A stretch of DNA of 64,000 nt from contig JADJNW010000001.1 in assembly GCA_016714085.1 (NCBI GenBank), forward strand, positions 434,001-498,000, in the 5' to 3' direction. Shown in pieces: positions 24,768-34,380 of the stretch. This DNA is from Saprospiraceae bacterium (GTDB taxonomy: Bacteria > Bacteroidota > Bacteroidia > Chitinophagales > Saprospiraceae). The notes below the pieces were generated by a model. The model did not search any database. It saw nothing but the letters and a program-made list of their open reading frames with translations, and had not been told where the DNA came from. Position numbers and translations under genes: made by a program. The number at the start of each line of letters is the position of its first letter. Within the stretch, counting starts at the first letter, position 1.

Positions 24768-27700
24768 ATGAGCAGAACAATCTTTACGAGCTTGATTTTA
24801 TTGTGCTCTCTGGCATTATGGGGGCAAAAGAAACCACATTTGAATGATATCCCTAAATCCGAAAAAAATTACGGAATCGAAGATATTCAACCACTCCAGC
24901 CTTTGCATATTTCCGCTCCAGCGGCAAAACCGAATATTCTGCAAAGTAATCTGCAAGGCTACGGCGGGCTTGCACCGCTGCAACGGCACATTTTTAACGG
25001 TAGTTTGATGGCGATAAAAGACCAATCGACCGGTTTGCCAATTTATATCAAAGGTATCGTAAAATCAATCGGAAGCGATAAACCTTTGCCAGAACAAGCA
25101 ATCGCTTATTTAGAATCGGCGCAGGAATTGATGCAAATCAAGAATGCGACCGAAGAGTTTAAAATTATGAATATGGAAAGCGACCAATTGGGGCAGACGC
25201 ATATTCGGGCGCAGCAGTATTATCGCGGCATTGAGGTTTATAACGGAGAAGTAATGCTCCACGCGCAAGAGAATCAAATCCAGATGCTCAACGGCCGCTA
25301 CTACCCTACCCCGGATTTGAACGATGTCACATCTCGGATTTCCAGGGATAATGCCATTGAAATTGTTTTTCAGCATATTGGTAAAACCATCAAAATCAAA
25401 CAGTTGAATGATTTTGAGCAAGCATTGATCGATGGAAAGCAAGCAGAAGCCAGATTGGTGATTTATCATGTAGATCAGGATTCACAGGCGGAGCGATTGG
25501 CTTGGGCGATTACAGTACATCCAAATATCATGCACCGTTGGGCTTATTTCATCGATGCCAAAACAGGCAAGATTTTACATCATTTTAGTGAATTGTGCAA
25601 ATTCTATCACGATCATCACCCCCATAAGCCTGAACTTCCAACCTCCAACGTCCAACTTTCAACTTCTTACTCCCCGCTTCCTCCACGTACGGCTACAGCT
25701 AAAGACCTTTTTAATATTGACCGTACCTTCGGCACTTGGCTGGAAGGCAGCACGCATTATCTGATTGACGCTTCGCGTAATATGTTCAATAGTACGCAGT
25801 CTAGCTTTCCTGACGATCCGGTGGGTGTTATTTGGACAATCGATGGTCAGAATACTTCTCCTGCAAATGATGATTTTGCTGCCAATCATATTCAATCTAC
25901 TAATAATACCTGGAGCAATCGAACCTCTGTATCAGCACATTACAACGCAGGCAAAGCGTATGAATATTTTGAAAATACCTTCCAACGCAATTCTATCAAT
26001 GGACAAGGTGGCAATATTATTTCTTTAATCAATATTGTAGATGATGACGGAAGCGCTATGGATAATGCCTTTTGGAATGGTGCAGCTATGTTCTATGGCA
26101 ATGGTAATCAGGCATTTACAGCGCCTTTAGCAAAAGCTTTAGATGTGGGTGGACACGAAATGTCGCATGGAGTGGTGCAAAACACTGCCAATCTTGAGTA
26201 TCAGGGCGAGTCAGGCGCTATGAATGAATCTTTTGCAGACATTTTTGGAGCTATGATCGATCGGGATGACTGGCAAATGGGCGAAGATATTTCCAATCCG
26301 CAGATATTCCCCAGTGGCGCTTTACGAGATTTATCAAATCCGCATAATGGCGGCAACAGCCTCAACGATAACGGCTGGCAACCGGCGCACGTTTCTGAGC
26401 AATATCGCGGCAATCAGGATAACGGTGGCGTACACATCAACAGTGGTATTACCAATCGGGCTTATTATTTGTTTGCTACCGCCATCGGCAAAAACAAAGC
26501 CGAGCAAATTTTTTATCGCGCTTTAACCGCTTATCTCTTGCGTTCCTCCAAGTTTGTTGACTTGCGAATCGCTGTACTACAGGCGGCTACTGATTTGCAC
26601 GGCGCTAATTCTGCTGAAGTAACCGCTGCAGGAAATGCTTTTACAACAGTGGGGATTACTGGCACGCAAGGCACTGATACCCAAACAGATGTAGGTGCAA
26701 ATGCAGGTGATGAATTTATTTTATATTCCAATGGCGAACAAAGCTCGCTCAGCATTGTGACACCTTCGGGTGGAGCGATTGCGAATCCTTTGACTACTGT
26801 GGGTACATTGAGCAAACCTAGCATTACCGATGATGGTAGCATCATTGTGTATGTAGCCAATGACCAAACCATTCGCTTTATTCAAATCAATTGGGCACAA
26901 GGAACAGCGTCTTCAGGTAATTTGAGCACTCAAACAATCTGGCGCAACGCGGTCATATCCAAAGATGGGCTCAGACTGGCGGCACTTACCGATGATTATG
27001 ATAATAAGATTTTTGTATTTGATTTAGATAGTGGTGAAGGTGTTGAGTATCAGTTATTTAACCCTACTTTCGTGGAAGGCGTTTCTACGGGCGATGTGGT
27101 ATATGCAGATGCCTTGGAATGGGATATATCAGGAGAATTTTTAATGTATGATGCCCTGAGTGTCATTAAGAATGCTGCGGATAGTATCGAATATTGGGAT
27201 ATTGGTTTCCTTGGTGCCTGGGATAATGCTGCCAATGATTTTGGAGATGGTTTTATTCAAAAATTGTTTAGCGGTTTGCCGGAGAACATTAGCGTGGGCA
27301 ACCCTACTTTTTCTAAAAATTCGCCTTATATTATAGCATTTGATTATTTAGATTTTTTCAATGAAGAATATGCCATTCTCGGTGCAAATACAGAAACAGG
27401 GGATGTAGGAGGCATTTATGAAAACTCGGATCTGAGCTTTCCTAATTATTCGGTAGATGATAGCAAAATAATTTTCGATGGTTTTGTGAGCTTTTTCAAT
27501 GATCGGGTAGTTGGCGTAGTGGACTTGGACAATGATAAAATCAATGCTTCTACCGATCCGCCCACGGCGTCTGTTTTGATTGAAGGCGACGCCAGCGGTG
27601 CGCGGTGGGGTGCTTGGTTCGCCAATGGCGATCGCGTACTCTCTGATAATGAGGAGCTTAATCTTTTCGACCAAAGTTTAGAAATTTTTCCGAATCCATT

Positions 27701-27923
27701 TGAGGAAATCCTTTACCTTCGCGGAGAATTAAAGCAGGAAACTTCGGTGCAGATTGAGGTCTTCGACCAGTTAGGGCGACGTTTACAATCTTCTGTATTA
27801 CAAGGTGTTGCAAATAAATGGCAAGAAACACTTTCCATGCGCAACCTTCCGGCAGGAGCTTACGTAATTAGGGTAAGCGCAGGTACGAACAGTGCCAGCC
27901 GAAAAGTAGTGAAGTTGAAATAG
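24768..27923 (+). CDS. Secreted M4 family (thermolysin-like) metallopeptidase with T9SS sorting domain
   Basis: The 1051-residue secreted zinc peptidase has a signal peptide (1-20), an FTP/PepSY propeptide (about 75-270), and the M4 catalytic domain (about 315-640) with HEMSH at 463-467 and the third ligand E487 in NESFAD. A His typical of the active-site cleft lies in GGVHINSGI. A beta-rich WD40-like region follows (about 660-955). The C-terminal type IX secretion sorting domain (about 965-1051) has IFPNPF and ends AYVIRVSAG...VKLK. The linker after the propeptide (codons about 289-302) is made of the intergenic word CTTCCAACCTCCAAC. Confidence 0.93.
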   Translation: MSRTIFTSLILLCSLALWGQKKPHLNDIPKSEKNYGIEDIQPLQPLHISAPAAKPNILQSNLQGYGGLAPLQRHIFNGSLMAIKDQSTGLPIYIKGIVKSIGSDKPLPEQAIAYLESAQELMQIKNATEEFKIMNMESDQLGQTHIRAQQYYRGIEVYNGEVMLHAQENQIQMLNGRYYPTPDLNDVTSRISRDNAIEIVFQHIGKTIKIKQLNDFEQALIDGKQAEARLVIYHVDQDSQAERLAWAITVHPNIMHRWAYFIDAKTGKILHHFSELCKFYHDHHPHKPELPTSNVQLSTSYSPLPPRTATAKDLFNIDRTFGTWLEGSTHYLIDASRNMFNSTQSSFPDDPVGVIWTIDGQNTSPANDDFAANHIQSTNNTWSNRTSVSAHYNAGKAYEYFENTFQRNSINGQGGNIISLINIVDDDGSAMDNAFWNGAAMFYGNGNQAFTAPLAKALDVGGHEMSHGVVQNTANLEYQGESGAMNESFADIFGAMIDRDDWQMGEDISNPQIFPSGALRDLSNPHNGGNSLNDNGWQPAHVSEQYRGNQDNGGVHINSGITNRAYYLFATAIGKNKAEQIFYRALTAYLLRSSKFVDLRIAVLQAATDLHGANSAEVTAAGNAFTTVGITGTQGTDTQTDVGANAGDEFILYSNGEQSSLSIVTPSGGAIANPLTTVGTLSKPSITDDGSIIVYVANDQTIRFIQINWAQGTASSGNLSTQTIWRNAVISKDGLRLAALTDDYDNKIFVFDLDSGEGVEYQLFNPTFVEGVSTGDVVYADALEWDISGEFLMYDALSVIKNAADSIEYWDIGFLGAWDNAANDFGDGFIQKLFSGLPENISVGNPTFSKNSPYIIAFDYLDFFNEEYAILGANTETGDVGGIYENSDLSFPNYSVDDSKIIFDGFVSFFNDRVVGVVDLDNDKINASTDPPTASVLIEGDASGARWGAWFANGDRVLSDNEELNLFDQSLEIFPNPFEEILYLRGELKQETSVQIEVFDQLGRRLQSSVLQGVANKWQETLSMRNLPAGAYVIRVSAGTNSASRKVVKLK

Positions 27924-27950
27924 ATTTGACATTGTAGTTGCAAGTTTTAA

Positions 27951-27995
27951 GTTGCAGGTTAGAAGAGTTTTTAATCCTAACTTCCAACCTGCAAC
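27951..27995 (+). terminator. Stem-loop after the M4 peptidase gene
   Basis: GTTGCAGGTT (27951-27960) pairs with AACCTGCAAC (27986-27995). The right arm belongs to ACTTCCAACCTGCAAC, 15 of 16 bases identical to a word inside the upstream M4 coding sequence at 25634-25649. Confidence 0.45.
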
Positions 27996-28033
27996 ATGAA
28001 ACTTAAAATAGAGTACCAGTAATCCATTCTGAC

Positions 28034-28930
28034 ATGAACATCGCTATCCTTTCTCGTGGACCTTATTTGTATTCAACGAGGAGCTTGCTACGCGCAGGTG
28101 TTGCCCGTGGGCATTATTTGCAGATCATCGATCACTCCAATTGTAGTTTGGTAGTAGATCGGGATTTGCCGGCCGTTTATTGCAATGGTATCAACCTGAG
28201 CTATATAGACGCCATTATTCCTCGCATTGGCGCTTCTGTAACCTATCCTGGCGCGGCTGTAATTGGGCAGTTTGAAGCGATGGGCATTTTCACTTCTACC
28301 CGAGCAGATGCATTGCTGCAAGCACGAGACAAACTGCGCAGTTTGCAAAGATTGACCAGCTTTGGTATCGCTTCTCCTAAAACGCTTTTTATAGGACAAG
28401 AACAAAATCTTGCCGACGTGATCGATCAAGTCGGCGGATTTCCAGTAGTTATAAAATTATTGGAAAGCACACATGGCGTAGGTGTGCTGCTGGCGCATAA
28501 TATGTTGCAAGCAAGTTCTATTGTGGAAGCTTTCCAAAAAACTGGTCAACGCGTCATTGTTCAAGAATTTATTTCAGAAGCCGAAGGCGCGGATATTCGA
28601 GTATTGGTCGTGAATGGAGAAGTAATCGCAGCCATGAAACGGCAAGCAAAAGACGGAGAATTCCGTTCCAATTTGCACCGAGGAGCGAGCGCTACGCCCG
28701 TTTTGCTCACAGAGCAAGAAGAAGAAGTATCGCGGAAAGTGGCTCGAGTAATGGGATTGGACGTAGCAGGCATTGATTTATTGCGATCTTATCGCGGGCC
28801 TTTGGTAATGGAAGTGAACGCTTCGCCAGGATTGGAAGGCATCGAAACGACCACAGGTAAAGATGTAGCAGGTGGCATTATCCATTTGGTCGAGAGCAAA
28901 ATCGCGGAGCTGCAACTACAAAGAGTTTAA
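28034..28930 (+). CDS. rimK: RimK-like ATP-grasp alpha-L-glutamate ligase
   Basis: This 298-residue ATP-grasp ligase of the RimK family adds glutamate to the C-terminus of a protein such as ribosomal protein S6, or makes poly-alpha-glutamate. It opens MNIAILSRGPYLYSTRSL, typical of RimK. The ATP-grasp core has VIKLLESTHGVGV near 140, IVQEFISEAEGADIRVLVV near 178-196, and the metal-binding VMEVNASPGLEGIE near 258-272. It is followed by an aspartoacylase-like hydrolase, a known pairing that suggests addition and removal of glutamate. Confidence 0.88.
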   Translation: MNIAILSRGPYLYSTRSLLRAGVARGHYLQIIDHSNCSLVVDRDLPAVYCNGINLSYIDAIIPRIGASVTYPGAAVIGQFEAMGIFTSTRADALLQARDKLRSLQRLTSFGIASPKTLFIGQEQNLADVIDQVGGFPVVIKLLESTHGVGVLLAHNMLQASSIVEAFQKTGQRVIVQEFISEAEGADIRVLVVNGEVIAAMKRQAKDGEFRSNLHRGASATPVLLTEQEEEVSRKVARVMGLDVAGIDLLRSYRGPLVMEVNASPGLEGIETTTGKDVAGGIIHLVESKIAELQLQRV

Positions 28931-28933
28931 TCC

Positions 28934-28963
28934 AAGTACGAGGTACTAAGTACGAGGTACGAG
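28934..28963 (+). repeat. AAGTACGAGGTAC word repeats
   Basis: Two copies of AAGTACGAGGTAC plus a partial third lie between rimK and the aspartoacylase-like gene. Related GTACTTC words occur at 239-268 and 18594-18625. Confidence 0.6.
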
Positions 28964-28972
28964 TTCTCCTTG

Positions 28973-28980
28973 TATCTTTG
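28973..28980 (+). promoter_or_regulatory. TAnnTTTG -7 box upstream of the aspartoacylase-like gene
   Basis: TATCTTTG matches the -7 consensus 26 bp before the ATG at 29006. It supports that ATG over the upstream in-frame start, which would lie inside the promoter. Confidence 0.5.
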
Positions 28981-29005
28981 TTTTTTGACAATTGTAAATC
29001 GTACA

Positions 29006-29956
29006 ATGGCAATAGCTCCTTTAAACATTAGTGGCACTATTATCAAGCCCGGCAAATCGGAAGTAGTGAAAATTCCTGTAGGAAGGCTGCCTTCCGGCAA
29101 TCAAATTCTCATTCGAGCGCACGTTTTTCACAGCAGAAAAGTGGGACCAAAAGTACTGATGCTGGGCGGTGTTCATGGCGATGAGATCAATGGAGTTGAA
29201 ATCGTTCGGCGCGCAGTCACCAGTGAATTATTCGACGATATTACCAAAGGTAGCGTTATCGCCATTCCTTTGCTGAATGTGTATGGATTTATCAACTTTT
29301 CCAGAGATGTAACCGATGGTAAAGATGTGAATCGGAGCTTCCCCGGCAGCGCCACTGGTTCTCTGGCTTCGCGCATTGCCAATACACTTACCAAGAGAAT
29401 ATTGCCAAATATAGATTTTGGGGTAGATTTTCATACCGGTGGTAAATATTTGTACAACTATCCGCAAATCCGCTTTTCAAAATCAGATAAAAAAAGCTTA
29501 GAACTTGCCAAAGCCTTTGGTGCGCCGTATATTGTAGCGATGCCGCCCATCAGCAAATCATTGCGCAAAGCCGCACAAAGTGAAGGGAAGTCTATGTTAG
29601 TGTTTGAAGGGGGAGAAACGCTGCGTTACGATGGCTTATCCATTCAAAAAGCGCTGGAAGGCATTCAAAGATTGTTGTACCATCAAGGAATGCTTGCTGA
29701 TAAGCCAATAGAGCCTCAAAGTTTGGTTCTCGGCAAGACAGCATGGATGCGCGCGCCCAAAGCCGGGATGTTTCGTTGGTACAAATGCTCCGGGCATAAA
29801 ATTTTGAAAGGCGAACCCATCGGAATACTGAATGATCCTTTCGGATTAGAGGATACGACCCTTTATGCGCCGCGTGCTGGCTACATTATCGGGCACAATA
29901 ATGCACCGGTTGTGAATCAGGGGGATGCACTGTTTAATATTGGTTTTGAAAAATAG
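29006..29956 (+). CDS. Succinylglutamate desuccinylase/aspartoacylase family zinc hydrolase
   Basis: The 316-residue M14-like zinc hydrolase shows the metal ligands HxxE in GGVHGDEINGVEI (about 52-64) and a later His in GVDFHTGG near 140. The catalytic glutamate is in LVFEGGETLR near 200. The C-terminal beta domain with the APRAGYI segment resembles biotinyl-lipoyl-like folds found in this family. Members remove acyl groups from amino acids or cleave glutamyl extensions. The RimK-like ligase upstream suggests a paired deglutamylase; this is inference from context. The start at 29006 fits the promoter. Confidence 0.85.
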   Translation: MAIAPLNISGTIIKPGKSEVVKIPVGRLPSGNQILIRAHVFHSRKVGPKVLMLGGVHGDEINGVEIVRRAVTSELFDDITKGSVIAIPLLNVYGFINFSRDVTDGKDVNRSFPGSATGSLASRIANTLTKRILPNIDFGVDFHTGGKYLYNYPQIRFSKSDKKSLELAKAFGAPYIVAMPPISKSLRKAAQSEGKSMLVFEGGETLRYDGLSIQKALEGIQRLLYHQGMLADKPIEPQSLVLGKTAWMRAPKAGMFRWYKCSGHKILKGEPIGILNDPFGLEDTTLYAPRAGYIIGHNNAPVVNQGDALFNIGFEK

Positions 29957-29973
29957 CCTCTTTTTATAAAAAA

Positions 29974-30048
29974 GTTCAAGAGTTCTCAGATTCAACAGTA
30001 AGGGGACAAACGTCAATCTTTATTTTATTGAATCCTGAACCCTTGAAC
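29974..30048 (+). repeat. Imperfect inverted repeat built of TTGAA words
   Basis: A 22-bp left arm (29974-29995, GTTCAAGAGTTCTCAG...) and a 21-bp right arm (30028-30048, ...CCTGAACCCTTGAAC) are near-complementary. They can form a long hairpin after the aspartoacylase-like gene. The TTGAACC word is also the basis of the minisatellite at 36.3 kb. Confidence 0.55.
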
Positions 30049-30178
30049 CGCAAAACAGGCTAAAGTTAACAAACCCCTGCATCTGTTTTTGTGAAAGGGT
30101 TTCTCAGAAACATCACACAACTTAAATGAACCAAAAGCCGTGCCAAAAATTTGCTCCGGTTAAAATAATCCATCGCCA

Positions 30179-31498
30179 ATGGTCAATAGAAAATACATAA
30201 AATGGCTCTATGAGCAGCTCCCGGAATGGATGGAACGAGGATTGATAAGCTCAGAACAAGCCGAAAAACTTCATGCTCACTTCGGCGAGGTAGATGACAA
30301 ACCGGATTATAACATCGCTTTTATCGTGGCGGGCATCCTTGGGGCTTTGTTGATTGGAGGTGGCATTGTTTTAATTGTAGCTTATAATTGGGAGGATTTT
30401 TCCAAGACGACCCGCACCATACTGAGCTTTGCACCCTTGATCGTAGCTCAAATCATCTTTGGATATGCTTATTTTCAAAAGCGCGATTCTATCGCTTGGG
30501 CTGAAAGTACCTCTGCTTTTCTCATGCTTATGGTAGCCGCGAGCATTGCATTGGTGAGCCAGACCTATCATATTTGGGGCGATGCGGAGAGTTTCTTGTT
30601 TATCTGGTTGGCATTAAGTATTCCTTTAATGTATCTGCTAAATTCCAGCCTTGTTACAATTATTTATTTGATTGGTATTGCCAGTTGGACGATGCAGATT
30701 TATGATGGAGAATCCGTTTGGTATTGGGCTTTATTGGCAGCCGCTGTGCCACATTTATTCTTGAATTTGCGAAAGCAAAACGAGCCTATACGGCGGAATT
30801 TGCTGGGTTGGGCCTTGGTATTGAGTTTTATCTTCGGTTGGTTTGCTACGATTGAAAATAGTATCGCAGAATATAGTTTTATAGGCACAGCTTTAATATT
30901 TAGTCTTTTTTATTTACTTGGGCAAAAAGTATTTACTCGTTTAGCTTTTATCTATCGTCCTTTTCAAGTATTTGCCGTAGGTGGCGCTTTTATTACACTA
31001 CTATTTTATACTTATGCTACTTTTAATTTTGAACATTCACTTTTTGATGCCAATACTATTGTTTTTGGAAAAAATTATGATCTAACCGCAGGGCTAATCA
31101 ATTTTATAGCATTGATTATCATTGCATTATCATTTTTATTCCTGTTTTTTCAAAACTTTATACAAAGAAAATTATCCGTACATTTTATTGCATTTTTGCC
31201 ATTTTTTGCAATGGTTTTGTTGTTGATTGGTCGAGCCAAACAAAGCGGATTGGTCACTGTTTTTGCCAATTTTTTCCTGCTTGGTTGGGGCATCGCTTAC
31301 CTCGTAGAGGGTATTCGGGAGCGCAAAATGGGCTGGGTCAATCTGGGAATGCTGTTCATCCTGGTGCTGGCGACCGCTCGATTTTTCGATACCGATTGGA
31401 GCTTTGTGGTCAAAGGCATTGCTTTTATTATACTGGGCGCGGCTTTCCTTACTGCGAATTGGGTTTTGGCAAGAAGATTAAAGTTAAAATCTTCTTAA
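30179..31498 (+). CDS. DUF2157 domain integral membrane protein
   Basis: The 439-residue protein has a short cytoplasmic N-terminal domain (1-40: YIKWLYEQLPEWMERGLISSE truncated here at SEQAEKL) characteristic of DUF2157. About twelve membrane segments follow, starting with FIVAGILGALLIGGGIVLIV near 45-65. Family members have unknown function. The C-terminus is basic (ARRLKLKSS). No operon partner is evident; IorA begins 90 bp downstream and may be independent. Confidence 0.8.
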   Translation: MVNRKYIKWLYEQLPEWMERGLISSEQAEKLHAHFGEVDDKPDYNIAFIVAGILGALLIGGGIVLIVAYNWEDFSKTTRTILSFAPLIVAQIIFGYAYFQKRDSIAWAESTSAFLMLMVAASIALVSQTYHIWGDAESFLFIWLALSIPLMYLLNSSLVTIIYLIGIASWTMQIYDGESVWYWALLAAAVPHLFLNLRKQNEPIRRNLLGWALVLSFIFGWFATIENSIAEYSFIGTALIFSLFYLLGQKVFTRLAFIYRPFQVFAVGGAFITLLFYTYATFNFEHSLFDANTIVFGKNYDLTAGLINFIALIIIALSFLFLFFQNFIQRKLSVHFIAFLPFFAMVLLLIGRAKQSGLVTVFANFFLLGWGIAYLVEGIRERKMGWVNLGMLFILVLATARFFDTDWSFVVKGIAFIILGAAFLTANWVLARRLKLKSS

Positions 31499-31587
31499 TC
31501 TTTCAGATCGTTCAAGCGAATTTCTTTATCTTTAAGACCAAACCGTTCTTAAATAACTTCCTATTTTCAACCTGAAACTACGCTGCT

Positions 31588-32049
31588 ATGTCCAATTTAA
31601 AACTCTCAATCAACGGCAAATCCTATACGGTAGATGTACAAGACGATATGCCCTTGCTCTGGGCAATCCGTGATTTTGTAGGTCTTACCGGCACCAAATA
31701 TGGTTGCGGCATCGCGCAATGCGGCGCTTGCACAGTTCACATGGATGGCATGCCAATTCGCTCTTGCAGCTTACCGGTGACGGTAGCAGTAGGAAAAAAA
31801 ATTACGACCATCGAAGGCTTATCAGAAAAAGGAGACCACCCCGTGCAGCAAGCTTGGGAAGAAGTAGATGTGCCTCAATGCGGCTATTGCCAGGCTGGGC
31901 AGATTATGTCAGCCGCTGCATTATTGAAAAGCAATCCAAAGCCCACGGATGAAGACATTGACGCTGCTATGCAAGGTCATATTTGTCGCTGCGGCACTTA
32001 CCAGCGTATTCGCCAGGCGATTCATTTAGCTGCGGATAAAATGAAATAG
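31588..32049 (+). CDS. (2Fe-2S)-binding subunit of an isoquinoline 1-oxidoreductase-type enzyme (IorA-like)
   Basis: The 153-residue protein is the small iron-sulfur subunit of a molybdenum hydroxylase. The plant-type ferredoxin cluster has CGIAQCGACTVHMDG near 43-57 and a later C in RSCSLPV. The second domain has CGYCQAGQIM near 101-110 and HICRCGTYQRI near 135-145. It precedes the large subunit by 125 bp, separated by a REP-like word. It has no signal peptide and would be co-exported with the Tat-signal large subunit. Substrate is unknown; aldehydes or N-heterocycles are typical. Confidence 0.9.
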   Translation: MSNLKLSINGKSYTVDVQDDMPLLWAIRDFVGLTGTKYGCGIAQCGACTVHMDGMPIRSCSLPVTVAVGKKITTIEGLSEKGDHPVQQAWEEVDVPQCGYCQAGQIMSAAALLKSNPKPTDEDIDAAMQGHICRCGTYQRIRQAIHLAADKMK

Positions 32050-32111
32050 ATAACGATTAACAAATAAGCGTTTGGCTTCTATAACTGTTAAATAAAGTAC
32101 ATTTTACATTT

Positions 32112-32135
32112 TATGGCATAGCCATCCCTATGGGA
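32112..32135 (+). repeat. REP-like palindromic word, copy 2
   Basis: A 24-bp word with TATGGCATAGCCAT followed by CCCTATGGGA, bracketed by two direct ACATTTTACATTTT copies (32099-32112 and about 32135-32148). It matches copy 1 at 21439-21462 at most positions. Confidence 0.6.
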
Positions 32136-32174
32136 CATTTTACATTTTTTTAACCCTATTCAAAAAGAAATATC

Positions 32175-34321
32175 ATGTCAGAATATAATATCTCCACTTT
32201 TGATCGTCGCTCTTTTATAAAAGTTTCTGCTTTGACGGGCGGCGGTATGCTGCTCGGATTTCAATGGATGGAAGCTGCTACGAAGCTTGGCAATACTGCT
32301 TCTGCTGACTGGACAGAGTATAACGCCTTTTTGAAAATCGCCAAGGATGGCATGGTCACCATCATGGCGCCCAATCCTGAAGTGGGTCAGAATATCAAAA
32401 CGGCTTTGCCAATGATTGTTGCAGAAGAATTGGACATTGACTGGAAAAATGTAATTGTCGAACAAGCGCCTTTGGACACTCAGAAATACCAGCGACAGGT
32501 AGCGGGCGGTAGTGGCTCGATTCGAGGCAATTGGGAAACGCTGCGTCGTGCCGGGGCTACCGTGCGTGAAATGCTAAAAGAAGCTGCTGCACAAGAATGG
32601 AAAGTACCGACATCAGAATGTACCACTGAAAATGGCATGGTGAAACATAGCTCCGGGAAGTCTTTATCCTACAGCGCATTAGCAGAAAAAGCTGCGCAAT
32701 TACCTGTTCCAGAACAAGTTACCTTCAAATCGCCTGCGGATTACAAAATCATTGGCACCCGCGCCAAAAACGTAGATTTAAAAGATATCATCACCGGGCA
32801 GCAGAAATATGGGATTGATACGAAACGTGAAGGAATGCTGTATGCTACTATTATGCGTCCACCAGCTTTTGGTAAAAAACTCGCCAACTTTGACGACAGC
32901 GCAGCAAAGACAATGCCCGGCATCAAGAATATAGTAAGTTTTGATAATAAAATAGCAGTGGTAGGCACTTCCACTTGGGCGGTTTTGCAAGCGAAGAAAA
33001 AATTGAAGGCTACTTATACCGACGATGGCAAACTCGAAACCACCGAGGATTATATGAAAGCTATAAGCAAATTGGCTGCAGAAGGGTCTAATGAACCCAG
33101 ACGTAAAGATGGAAATGTGACGGAGGCTTTAGCTCAAGCAGATAAAGTATTGGAATCGACTTACACCGCACCGTTTTTGCCGCATGCACCTATGGAACCT
33201 ATGAATTTCTTCGCGCACGTAAAGGAAAATAGTGTCGAATTGCACGCCTGATTCAAACGCCTGCCGGCGCAATAAAGGGCGTTTCAGAATTATTAAATAT
33301 TCCGGAAGAAAATATTACATTGACCATGACCCGCATAGGCGGTGGCTTTGGGCGTCGTTTGCGCAATGATTTTGTAATGGAAGCGGCTCAAGTTTCTAAA
33401 GCGGTACAAGCGCCCGTGAATGTAATTTGGACGCGCGAAGATGATATGACCGGAGGGATTTATCGTCCTGTTTATGTCTATCATTACAAAGCAGGCATCA
33501 AAAATCGCAGCTTGACTTCCTGGTATTTACGCTCGGCTTCTGTGAATTCCGGCAACGGTACGCGGCAAGACAATTTCCCTGCTGGTGCGCTCGACAACTG
33601 GCAAGTAGATTATAATAATTACCAATCGCCTATCACTACTGGGGCTTGGAGAGCTCCGAATCATAATTTTGTGGCATTCGCCGATGAGTGTTTCCTGGAT
33701 GAAATTATTCACGAATTAGGCAAAGATCCGCTCGAATTTCGGCTGGAATTATGCGAAAAAGCAAAGACCAATCCTGGCGGGCCGGTGCGATTTGATCCTG
33801 ACCGTTATGCAGGTGTCTTAAAATTAGCAGCAGAAAAGGCAGGATGGGGCGAGTCAAAACCCAAAGGTGTTTTTCAAGGAATCGGAGCTCATTTCTCTTT
33901 CGGCACGTATGTGGCGCAGGTTGCAGATGTTTCAGTGACGGACGGCAAATTGAAAATTCATAAAATCACTTGCGCGGTAGATTGTGGAATTGTCATCAAT
34001 CAAAATGGCGCTGAAAATCAAATCGAAGGCTCGATCATGGATGGCTTGAGTCACGCCTGGTATGGAGAGTTGACTTTCAAAGATGGACAGCCAGAGCAAG
34101 CGAATTTCAACACGTATAAAGTGATGCGCATCAACGAAGCGCCAAAAGTAGAGGTTCATTTTGTAAAAAACGAGGAAAGTCCAATGGGCTTGGGCGAGCC
34201 AGGATTGCCGCCATTAGCAGCGGCTGTGGGCAATGCTATTTTTAAAGCGACGGGGATTCGCGTACGAGAATTACCATTTAGTAAAACCGATCTGAGCGTG
34301 AAAGATAAGAATTCTGGATAG
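32175..34321 (+). CDS. Molybdopterin-dependent large subunit, isoquinoline 1-oxidoreductase beta type (IorB-like); frameshifted
   Basis: This is the large molybdenum-cofactor subunit of the xanthine oxidase superfamily, IorB type, about 715 aa once corrected. A Tat signal, DRRSFIKVSALTGGGMLLGF, is at the N-terminus. Cofactor-binding stretches include AGGSGSIRGNWETLRRAGA near 110, the GGGFGRRL motif and GAWRAPNH in the second frame, and GLGEPGLPPLAAA near the C-terminus, with the usual catalytic glutamate. The frame breaks near 33247, where a C is lost and VELHALIQTPAGA is interrupted. It is a likely periplasmic dehydrogenase that pairs with IorA upstream. Confidence 0.88.
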
Positions 34322-34346
34322 ATTAGAAAATAAAGGTATATGATGG

Positions 34347-34380
34347 AAGGCTTAGTGGTTGAAACCCTAAGCCTTTTATT
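34347..34380. terminator. Bidirectional terminator
   Basis: AAGGCTTAG (34347-34355) and CTAAGCCTT (34367-34375) form a stem extended by GGTT/AACC, followed by a T-rich tract. It overlaps the stop codon of the anti-sigma gene and follows IorB. Confidence 0.8.
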
